Positions 55,895-64,000 of a stretch of 64,000 nt of DNA are shown in pieces. The notes below the pieces were generated by a model. It had not been told where the DNA came from and did not search any database. It saw only the letters and a program-made list of their open reading frames with translations. Both the position numbers and the translations under genes were made by a program. Positions within the stretch are counted from its first letter, which is position 1, and each line of letters starts with the position of its first letter. Origin of the DNA: Phaseolus vulgaris (lineage: Eukaryota > Streptophyta > Magnoliopsida > Fabales > Fabaceae); assembly GCF_000499845.2 (NCBI RefSeq), contig NC_023756.2:34922773-34986772 (forward strand), read 5' to 3'.

Positions 55895-57710
55895 TGTTGA
55901 AGATGGTTGCTGCCCCTTCAAGATTGTGTTTGATGAAGGCTTATATGTAGTGTTTGATGAAGACCTATATGTACATTTCATTTGTTTTTTGCTTTGCTTT
56001 AAGTATGTCTTAGGTGGTGCTTAGAGGTTGTCTAAGAGTGGGCTTTTTGCTGAGTAACTCACCTCATAACCACTGGCCATGTGATAAGAACAAGCATAAG
56101 TTTTCTTAAACTGTTTTTCACATGTTTTACAAAAAACACGTTTACTGCATAAAAATAAATATGTTCTTTCCTAAATAAACAGATTCGTTTTTTACACTAA
56201 TGCTTTGGCTAAGTCTTGTGAAAATTGGATTTTGTGCATCATGTATTTTGACTAAGTCTTCTGTCTTTCAAAACGACTGAGTTTTAAATAGTTAAACTTT
56301 CTCTGTTTTGGTTTTGAAAAATAAATCTGTTCATCTGTAAATGAATAGATTCTTTTTGTCTCTGGTGCCATGACAAACTTAAACGTTTTCAGTTTTATCT
56401 CTGCACCAGAATGGTTGACTAAGTCTCCTCACTTAACAAATTCTCTAACTGTTTTTTGAAAATAAATCTGTTCATTTTATTTTCAATCTGTTCATTTTAT
56501 AACAGCTTTAACTGTTTTTCAAAATTCTGTTATAAGTTGGTTTTCTATAAAATGCAAACTTGTTTCTGAGTTTAAGATCCATTCAAACAATTCATACATT
56601 TGCAAAAACAAGTTTTGACAGCAGAGAGTTAAGTGTTTTCAAAGGATTAGCATTTGTTCTTCAAAGATTTAAAAAATCCCAAAGTGCTTGTTCTTGGTTT
56701 GGTTCCAAAAGCTTGGTGTGAGGTGCAGCTACTGTTCTAGCAATCTTGCCTACTGGTTTAAGGCTGATCTGTGTATCCTCAATCAGGTGTAGTCGTTTCA
56801 CTTCTCATTCCTTGTAATAGTTTGGTTGAACACTCTTCTTGATAGGTGTTCTTGAAGAGTGGGTGTGTGTGTGCTGAAATAGGTTTTTTTCAGCAAGATT
56901 ACCTAAGTTCTTGTAGGTTTCAAGAACAGTGGGAATTGTACTTGGTTGTACTGTGTGTTAGTGATTTCCACCTGTTGTTGGTGAAGACTGGATGTAGCTC
57001 AATTGAGTGAACCAGTATAACTGCTTGTGTTCATTCTCTCTCACTCTCTGCAATTTCGTTTCTGCATAATTGATAAAACAGCAAAGAAATAAATCTGTTC
57101 AATTGAAAATAAATCTGTTCTTTCTGGGCACTGTGCATACTGTTCTTAATTTCTGAAAAAGTTGTTTGAATCTGATAAGAACATATATAATCTGCTAAAA
57201 GCCATTGGAACAGATTGGCTGTGATAGGTTACTCAAGAAATTGTCAAAGCTATTAATTGAACCTTAAACAATTGCTTAAAGTTGAGGCTTGCTGTTCTGG
57301 GATTCATTGTTCTTGATTTCTGAAAAATTGTTTGGTTTCAATAAGAACACTGATAATCTGTTAAAGGCTAATAAAACAGGTTGTGTGTAATAGATTGTCT
57401 AACTAATTGTCAAGCCCTTAACTGAACCTAAATCACACGAATTGGAATTAAGGTTTGTTGTTTTTGTGTTACACTGCTTTTCAATCTGATATCTGTGTGT
57501 GTGCATCTGGAAATTCTATTTGCATAATCTTGTGATTAACCTTGCTGAATTAAAAGCTTTTCAAACAAAAACAGTGCTGAAATAAATCTGTTCATTTTCA
57601 CATAAATCGATTTATTTTCTGTAAAACTGTGTTAAACACTGTTTTTGCGAGAAAGTTTTAAAAGGTCAATTCACCCCCCCTCTTGAACTTTGGCACTATT
57701 AAACCCAACA
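55895..57710 (+). repeat. copia-3 3' LTR (complete)
   Basis: 1816 bp, from TGTTGAAGATGG to AACCCAACA. TATA box candidate TATAAAAT at 56546-56553. It keeps the 369 bp lost from the 5' LTR. It is followed by target duplication ACAAG (57711-57715). Confidence 0.94.
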
Positions 57711-57715
57711 ACAAG

Positions 57716-57741
57716 AACACACCTAAACTCATGATACCACA
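57716..57741 (-). other. gypsy-3 primer-binding site
   Basis: On the minus strand, two bases after the LTR, TGGTATCATGAGTTTAGG: the first eight bases match an initiator-Met-type primer site. Copia-3 inserted only about 30 bp from the LTR. Confidence 0.75.
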
Positions 57742-58791
57742 TGATGTGATTCCACTAGCACAATTGGAATGATTCTTGACATTCTTAGGAATCATCTTGA
57801 GTTGGTTAAGAGCTAGGCACTTTCTCATAGAAATGGATCAAGGTTCTATGAACAAGAACTCACCAAAACTAGTGCCAAAACACAAACTCATATAGAAGAT
57901 CCAATTATTGTCAAATTGAACCGAACAAAAAGGCACAAAAGCTAAGCAAACTGAATTTGAATGCTGGAAATTAAATTGAACCGAACAAAAAACTGGAAAA
58001 TGAAGAAGAAAGATGAAGAACAGCAAAGCATGATGAAAGAACCGAAGCAACACAAAATTAAGCTGAAATTGCCGAACCAAAAACAACAAGGAACAAGCTA
58101 AGACATGGAATTAACAAAGAAGAAAGGAAGGAGAAGAGAATTGCTCATGAAGATGGATGAATGATGGATGATCACGCCACTAGAAGTGTGGTTGCTCCTA
58201 GATGAGTGTGCTGCCGCCACTTGAGGACACCATGGATCCTTCAAGATAAGACTAGAGAAGAAGGCTCAAAAGCTCTCCAATGCTCACTCCAATTTTGAGT
58301 ATAGTTTCTTTAGATAAATTCCAATCTGAAATTTACAAAGAGAGCACCTCTATTTATAGCCTAAGGTGCTGAAATGCAAGCTACACAAATTCAAAAACTC
58401 CCTCCTAAAAAGCTTCTAGAATTGGCGCCTAAAACAAAGCATGAGGAAGGTGTGACCTCTTCCTTCACTTTGGCACCTCCTTTTCTACTCCTACACCTAT
58501 CTACTAACACACCCCCCCTAAGACTCCTAACTAAAGACTAAAAAATGCTTTAACAATAGAGGTTTCTAATGTTTCCCTCTAAGCACCTTCAAACAAAATT
58601 CTTTATTATTTAAAACTTGGCCTTGCCCTTCATAGGATGGACTTGGGCTTGGGCTTGGGCTTTGGGCTTGGGCCTCTCTTTATTTTATGTCTTCTTTTAA
58701 TTTTGAGAAGACTAGAAGGAAGAACTTCAAGTGTGATGGTGAATTGCATCTTCCTTCATTAATAAAAACCTCTTTTACTTGACTCTCATCA
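57742..58791 (-). repeat. gypsy-3 5' LTR (right)
   Basis: 1050 bp. Compared with the left LTR: an 11-bp tandem duplication (ATGATGGATGA-type) near 58160, one C more in a C run, one A fewer near 58080, and one G/A substitution near 58543. TATA motif at 58351-58358 on the minus strand. Confidence 0.93.
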
Positions 58792-59570
58792 AGTGCAGTG
58801 CATGAGATGTGTAAAATCACTACAGTAGAGGACACGATGGTCAAATTCTCTAATGTCACTGTTAATGTAGTTAGTCACAGTTACATTAATTGGTAACCTG
58901 TGTAGGCATAAGTGGTGACCTACTACCATGTTTTTGTAAGTAAAATAATTTTAGAAATTTTAAACTTTGTTTTGTTCTCGGGCAGTGAATGGCGTGTGTG
59001 TAAAGAAATCTCAGTGGAGGAAACCAAGGTCAAGTTCTTTAATTTCAACGTCAATGTAGTTAGTCACAATAAGTGGTGACCTATGTAGAAATAAATGGGG
59101 ACCTGCTACCATTTTTCTGCACATCAATGTAATTTTGGAAATTTTAAACTTTGTTTTGTTCTTGGGTGGGGTGGTGCATGAGGTGTGTGTAAAGTGACCT
59201 TAGTGGAGGACACCAAGGTCAAGTTCTCTAATCTTGGTGTGAATCCAGTTAGTCATAGTAAGTGGTAACCTATATAGGAATAAGTAGGGATCTGCTACCA
59301 ATTTTCTGCATAGTGATCAAATTTTTGAAAAATTGAGCTTATTGTTTTTCTTGGGTGGGGTGTTGGATGAAGTGTGTGTAAAGTGACATCAATGAAAGAC
59401 ACCAAGGTCAAGTTTTGTAACTTCAGTGTCAATGTAATTAGTGATGGATACACTAAGTGGTGATTAGGTAGGAATAAAGGGTGACCTACTACCAAGTTTC
59501 TATATAGTGAAGTAATTTTAGAAATTTCAGCTTTATGTTGTTTTACACACTAAAGTAATTTTAGAAATTT
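58792..59570. repeat. 190-bp tandem array, right part
   Basis: It resumes after AGTGC with GTGCATGAG and continues with unit starts near 58966, 59148, 59337 and 59527, the last incomplete. With the left part there are about seven full units. Confidence 0.87.
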
Positions 59571-59779
59571 TTGCTACCAACAATATATATGACTAGACTA
59601 AATTTAGATTATAAGAATATGAAGATAGATAGATAACAAAAGAGTATTATAGTAAGTATCATTAATATTATTAATCTTAACATTATTATTAAAATTAGTA
59701 TAATACTAAAATTGATATTAACAATAATAATAATATATTATTAATATTAATATTAATATTATTATTATTATTATTACTA

Positions 59780-59818
<39 letters not shown>

Positions 59819-60109
59819 TTATTATTAATATTAATATTAATATTTATAATAATAATTTTGACAATAATATTAATATTAATAATAAGAAACCAAAACAAAA
59901 CACAATCTTAACATAGAAAAAAAACACATCTTCACGGTATAAAAATAAATTTTACAACTATTGAGAAAAACTAACAAAAGAAAAAGAAACCCTAAAATAA
60001 AAACTACAAACAAAGAATTAGAAAGAGTTTAAAAAACACGTGAGGTTTTAAAATATTAATATTTTTTTGCCAATTAACAGTTGTACACCAGCATATCTAT
60101 TATATGGTT
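59571..60109. repeat. AT-rich region with TTA/TAA microsatellite
   Basis: 59755-59815 is almost pure (TTA)n, and neighbouring 59690-59885 is an imperfect TTA/ATA mix. The remainder is AT-rich with no features. Confidence 0.85.
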
Positions 60110-60272
60110 GTCCATGTATCACAATCCATTTAAAATGTCTTATTACAATAATCATACAATAATTTATCTTATTGAATATTTCGTCTCAATCTATATATAA
60201 CTAACGTTTAATGCAGAAAAAATTATGTTTATATTTATTTACAAATCAAATTCCAACAAATACAATAAGATT
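60110..60272. repeat. Isolated unit of the 27300-28944 repeat family
   Basis: Shares ATATATAACTAACGTTTAATGC, TTATGTTTATATTTATTTAC and AAATCAAATTCCAACAAATA with units in the earlier array. CACTA insertion ends it at 60272. Confidence 0.6.
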
Positions 60273-60565
60273 CACTAGTGCAGAAATGTAAAATAAATGC
60301 GGCTATTTTATATTTACAAATGCGGCTATAGAACCGTATTTGATCAGCACGCATTCGTAAATCAGAGAGATACAAATGCGGCCATAGAGCCGCATTTGTA
60401 AATTAGATTTACAAATGCGGTTATTTTAAATAACCGCATTAATGAGGGTTTAGGGTTTAGGGGTTTAAGATTTACGAATGCGGCTCTGGTAATAACGGCA
60501 TTCGTAAATCTTATTTTTTGATTTACAAATGCGGCTTTGGTAAATAACCGCATTTGTAAATAATG
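60273..60565. repeat. CACTA terminus and subterminal inverted repeats
   Basis: ATTTACAAATGCGGCT-type units alternate with AGCCGCATTTGTAAAT-type units. Pairs lie at about 60318/60347, 60371/60389, 60408/60430, 60467/60498 and 60521/60545, each able to fold on itself. Subterminal repeats of this kind are transposase-binding sites in known CACTA elements. Confidence 0.88.
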
Positions 60566-60721
60566 TTTTTTTTTTTAAAGTGCAATATGTATTGTCCCTA
60601 AACCATATAAATTAACCTGCATAATGATCAAACCCAGCTAGACAAATACAGAAATATAGATATAAATTGAGAGCATCAAAATGTACATTTACAAGTAATC
60701 AAATTACATATAATAAAACCA

Positions 60722-63570
60722 CTATTGATTACCTATGCTAGAGTTATAAAAATTTATGAAATATGTGGACCAAGATTCTCTAACATATGAAATGCCTTCT
60801 GAATTCATTGGTGTTTCTTCTGTGAATAACTGCATTGCAAAATATAGTTGACATAAATTAATTTTTAGATATATATATGTTCAAGAATTATAAAAATGAT
60901 TTAACATATAGTACCTCTTTCCAACCAGTTTTAGCACCTAGTCTTATAATGGTAATCATCCATTGCATAATGTAATAGCCACACTCATAGCTTCCTGGTT
61001 GTTTATTACACTATAATTCAATAAAAAGTAATATGTTAGTATATTGATAAACAAAGATAATAGAGAAAGAAAAAAATTACAAACCTTTATTCTTATCCAG
61101 TTCAAATTATTTGAACTGGATCGACCTTTTAGGATGTTGTATCCACGCCATGAACTGGTTAATACAAAAAACCTCGTTAGTAGATGGTTAATTAGTAACA
61201 TATACAAAGTTGAGTTTATAATGTACTTACGTATCAATGATATCCTTAAATTTTGTGGGAATCTTCTTGTGTAGGGAACAGAACCACACAGCAGTCTTAT
61301 CAACCATTGGTAAGACAAGTAACTGCCAATGATGCATATATCATCCATGAAAAGAGTTAGTAGATATTTAAAACATGAAATAATAATAATTGATGACATA
61401 TAATTAAACTTACTCATGAATATAAGGGCATAAATAAATTTGTTTTCCCTCTTTTTCCAAGGTGTTAGTGATGTATGCTTGAGTCTCAGATGAGTTTGGT
61501 CAAACGGGATTAGTATATGTAGGATCTAAGAATCCATACATATTTTCCTTCCCCTCAGTGATACAGACTCTATGCAAAAACCTACAAGTTTTTAGTTAAA
61601 GCATAATCAATAATAATTTAACATAAAGTAAATTGAATAATAGGTAAAGATACTTACATCATAAAAAATTGAATTATACTTATATTGAGCTCCTGATTCC
61701 CAGATATAAATTCTGATAAATATGTGTTGTACATCAACAGTGGCAGTTCAGTGTTTATTTTAAAAAATGTATCATCCCACAGAACTGGAAAAGGTTCATT
61801 GCCAATCTGACTAGCAATGAGACGTAAGGAAGCTATAGGATCGTCAACTGGAACCTCCTGCTTCTTTTCCGGACTTGGTGGCCGAAAAGGTTTCTACAAG
61901 ATAAACAACATTTGTATTCAATTATATGTAATATATAAATATAAATAAAAAATAATATAATGAAATGAAATTATTACATGAGGTTCGGGCATAAATTGAA
62001 TGAGCTCTCTGGGCCAGGCAACGAATTTCTGAAATGCATCGGCCACAGTGGTTACCTCATATGAAGGTAGTGGAACACGAGCATCAGGAAATTGTACTTT
62101 TTCAACTGTTACCTTCGCCACATCAGGGGAGAGAGGAACGTTATGCAAGGTGGTGGCATCTTGATAGACTTTTCCAAGGGCCACCACCCGAGGAAGTTTG
62201 CCGCCCACTACCAGTAACTCACAATCCTTCGTCTGCCCATTGATATCATCCCCTGATGTTGGAGGAGCCGCACAACTCCCCTTTGTGCTCTTGGGAGTGG
62301 GACTAACAAGGGGTTCAATCGGCTCAGCACAAACTTGTTGCGATAGAAACTCTTGTCACATTCGATCATTCTCCTTTTTCATCTCTAGCCACATCAAATC
62401 AGTCTCCTTTCTCATCTCCTCCATTAATTCTTCACGTATCTTAGTCTTCATTTGAGTTTCGTTCTCTTTGGAGGAGGAGGATGACTGTCGTTCTGAAACT
62501 TCAAAATATAGTTTAATTCCGACCCTTTGTCCAGCTGCACGAACACGACCAGAGTGTTCAGGTCGTCCAATTGCTTCAACCAGGATATCGTGATGACCTT
62601 CAGCAACAAATTTACCGTCGGATTCCAAGGAATCCTGCAAGAGTACACAAAAATCATATTTTCAAGCATTAATATAATTAATGCTTTAACATAAATGAAA
62701 ATAAAAAAAATAACTTACAATTTTTTCGATGATAACCCCGGATTGCTCAAAACTTGGTGCACCCGACTTTTTAATTCGGGCCCTCTTCCATTTACATTGC
62801 TCAGACAACGTCCCCTGTTTAGATTTCTCCTTTTCCACCATCAGTGCTTGCTCAAGTTTTCGATACCCCGAACGAGACATAACGTGCGGGGTAAGATTCT
62901 TCAAAGTTATCTCTTGAGCTTTCTTTCGACGATCCTGTCATAATTGAAATAAACAAACTGAAGTAAATAAGATAAACTTATTAATGTTATATAAACAAGA
63001 AAAGTTAAGTTACTTCACTTACCATCCAAGCCTCATTTAGACAGCTTTCTTTAAAAAGACGCCATGTCTCTTCATCAATATGTTTGTACTTTAAACATGG
63101 ATTTTCGTCTTTAAGGTCGCCAAAAATGTATCTTGAAGTCAGTCTTGACTTAAAGGTACGAAATTTGAGTCCGATATTGGATATAATCTTTGATCGAAGC
63201 GGTTCCACATCAGGAATTTCAAAGTGTGCCTGCAAAATAACATCAGTAAATTAAAATTAATCAATGAATATTAAAAAGCATTATATCAAAATGTCAAGCT
63301 TACCAGAACATCATCCCAGATCATGTTCCGGTCGACCTCTGACACCTCATCCCATGAATTAATCAGAATGGAGAGCCTCTCACGAGAAACAACTCCGAGA
63401 TAGCTCATAAACTCATCTGCCTTAGGACCAAAAGACACTCTAGTGTTGATGTCAATGTCAACACGTGTCTTCTCACGAGCAGCACGTCTCAATGCGAGAC
63501 GCTTCAATCTAGTAGGTCCTCTGCTGCCTCGTCCGGATCGAGGTTTGAGTAGGGTCTGATCGTCATCCAT
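60722..63570 (-). pseudogene. CACTA second gene: Transposase_24-type region plus Ulp1-like peptidase
   Basis: Exons inferred from splice-like borders: 63304-63570 (start MDDDQTLLKPRSGRG), about 63024-63229 (AHFEIPDVEPLRSKI), 62719-62937 (KKAQEITLKNLTPHVMSRSG), 61978-62634 (SLESDGKFVAEGHHDILVEA; WPRELIQFMPEPH), 61658-61893 (IASQIGNEPFPVLWDD), 61414-61581 (LEKEGKQIYLCPYIHE), about 61231-61332 (HHWQLLVLPMVDKTAVWFCS), 61085-61154, 60915-61010 (SYECGYYIMQWM) and 60722-60829. The His of HWQL and Cys of ECGYY are the Ulp1 catalytic pair. Stops: TGA at 62356-62358 and another near 61498 (NPV*PNS). The acceptor before HHWQL reads TGCAT instead of an AG end. Confidence 0.8.
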
Positions 63571-63695
63571 GTCTCTGTTAAAAAAATTAGGTAACAAACA
63601 TTAGTTAATCTGCATCGAATTAAAATCTTATAAAAATAATACATAAAAATCTAAATCTAAAATGCTTATTTATAGGTTGCATGGGGGTTGAAAGT
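63571..63695. other. Spacer between the two CACTA genes
   Basis: An acceptor-like TTTTTTTAACAG precedes AGACATGGATGAC on the minus strand, so there may be an upstream non-coding exon. Otherwise AT-rich. Confidence 0.5.
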
Positions 63696-64000
63696 TCATA
63701 TGTAAATTCCTTCACTGTGGTCTTTACGGGTTGCATGAACATCATCAACTACATCGTCATCTTTATTAATTATCTTTGGTGTGAATGAACAGAGGTCACC
63801 ATTTTCAATATCATCTATTGTTTCCCCTTGTTTTTTGTCGTGTAAAACGACATACCAATGTTTTGACGTAGGATCTTTCACGTAGAAAACTTGAGATGCT
63901 TGTTGAACCATTATAAATGGCTCATCTCGATACCCTATCTTTCGAAAGTCCACTAGTGTGAATCCTGAATCATCAATTTTAACCCCACTTTTATTGTCAA
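63696..64000 (-). CDS. CACTA TNP2-type transposase, C-terminal DUF4216-like end (partial)
   Basis: The minus strand, from the window edge, reads SGVKIDDSGFTLVDFRKIGY, then DEPFIMVQQASQVFYVKDP and HWYVVLHDKKQGETID, an acidic tail, and a stop at 63696. This is the region that closes TNP2-type CACTA transposases. The catalytic part lies right of the window. Confidence 0.82.
   Translation of the reverse strand, partial: DNKSGVKIDDSGFTLVDFRKIGYRDEPFIMVQQASQVFYVKDPTSKHWYVVLHDKKQGETIDDIENGDLCSFTPKIINKDDDVVDDVHATRKDHSEGIYI

Larger units (their letters stand above)
47947..57710 (+). mobile_element. copia-3: nearly intact SIRE-like Ty1/copia element with extra ORF
   Basis: LTRs 47947-about 49317 (damaged) and 55895-57710, target duplication ACAAG, gag 49318-50880, pol 50915-54001, an extra coding region 54410-55550 and polypurine tracts. 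By eye the LTRs differ at about ten of 1371 comparable positions, nine of them transitions. The 5' LTR lost 369 bp internally. A further deletion removed its last 76 bp with the primer site and the start of Gag, so the copy cannot prime reverse transcription. It is inserted antisense in the gypsy-3 leader. Confidence 0.95.
43616..58791 (-). mobile_element. gypsy-3: gag-protease-only Ty3/gypsy element hosting copia-3
   Basis: LTRs at 43616-44654 and 57742-58791 with target duplications AGTGC (43611-43615 and 58792-58796). On the minus strand from the right: LTR, primer site, leader (interrupted by copia-3 at 47947-57710), gag, protease, a short tail and the 3' LTR. There is no RT, RNase H or integrase. 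The Gag, the protease (IIDGGSCTNMAS) and the NSWTNSLQLGEYDE tail resemble chromovirus-type gypsy elements. By eye the LTRs differ by one substitution and three indels over 1.04 kb. Without copia-3 the element would be about 5.4 kb. Confidence 0.93.
60273..64000 (-). mobile_element. CACTA transposon, 3' portion
   Basis: Terminus CACTAGTGCAGAAATG at 60273, followed by inverted subterminal repeats. A multi-exon gene on the minus strand encodes a plant transposase (Transposase_24-type) region and a Ulp1-like protease region, and upstream of it lies the end of a TNP2-type transposase with DUF4216-like sequence. The right end is beyond the window, so the target duplication cannot be checked. Confidence 0.92.

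Noticed and set aside
59695..59898. Asn/Ile-repeat open frame
   Set aside because: A translation of the TTA microsatellite.

Overview
The window is repeat-rich DNA from a plant nuclear genome. The motif content (SIRE-type copia elements, Tat-type gypsy elements, a CACTA element of the kind found in beans) suggests a Phaseoleae legume such as Phaseolus or Vigna; that is an inference from family resemblance. I found no intact host gene, rRNA, tRNA or CRISPR array. Almost everything recognisable is transposable elements, many nested in one another, separated by AT-rich decayed sequence.

Region by region. (1) 1-15163 is a three-level nest: a minus-strand Tat-lineage Ty3/gypsy element (gypsy-1, 1-5748, LTR 4926-5748) sits inside a plus-strand SIRE-like Ty1/copia element (copia-1, 5749-10666), which sits inside an older, decayed minus-strand Tat-like gypsy element (gypsy-2, 10667-15163). 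(2) 15164-30835 is AT-rich and holds an old segmental duplication (about 15240-19065 and 28945-30270), a 1.9-kb PIF/Harbinger-like DNA element present in only one copy of that duplication, a TRIM-like LTR element (19495-21042), a solo copia LTR with perfect target duplications (21907-22941), gypsy debris (24297-25960) and several short-period repeats. (3) 30836-42190 holds two 5'-truncated copies of one LINE and, between them, copia-2 (minus strand, 33692-41085), arranged LTR-internal-LTR-partial internal. (4) 43005-59570 is a tandem array of about 190-bp units split by gypsy-3 (43616-58791, target duplication AGTGC), a gag-protease-only gypsy element. Gypsy-3 itself contains copia-3 (47947-57710, target duplication ACAAG), a nearly intact copia element with an extra coding region after pol. 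(5) 60273-64000 is the 3' part of a CACTA element on the minus strand, with inverted subterminal repeats, a multi-exon transposase/Ulp1-like gene and the tail of the main transposase.

How it fits together. The copia elements encode Gag, protease, integrase, RT and RNase H in the usual order, and the gypsy elements encode Gag, protease, RT, RNase H and integrase. Gypsy-1, gypsy-2, copia-1 and copia-2 all carry stops or frameshifts. Copia-3 has one stop in pol but has lost its primer-binding site and gag start. Gypsy-3 has near-identical LTRs but no polymerase, so it was probably mobilised in trans.

Most unusual signals: copia-3, nested inside gypsy-3, has more diverged LTRs than its host; the copia families carry paired palindromic motifs centred on AATCGATT with family-specific arms, in both LTR and coding sequence; the copia elements share a hairpin that runs into a second polypurine tract; and copia-3 has an unexplained post-pol coding region.
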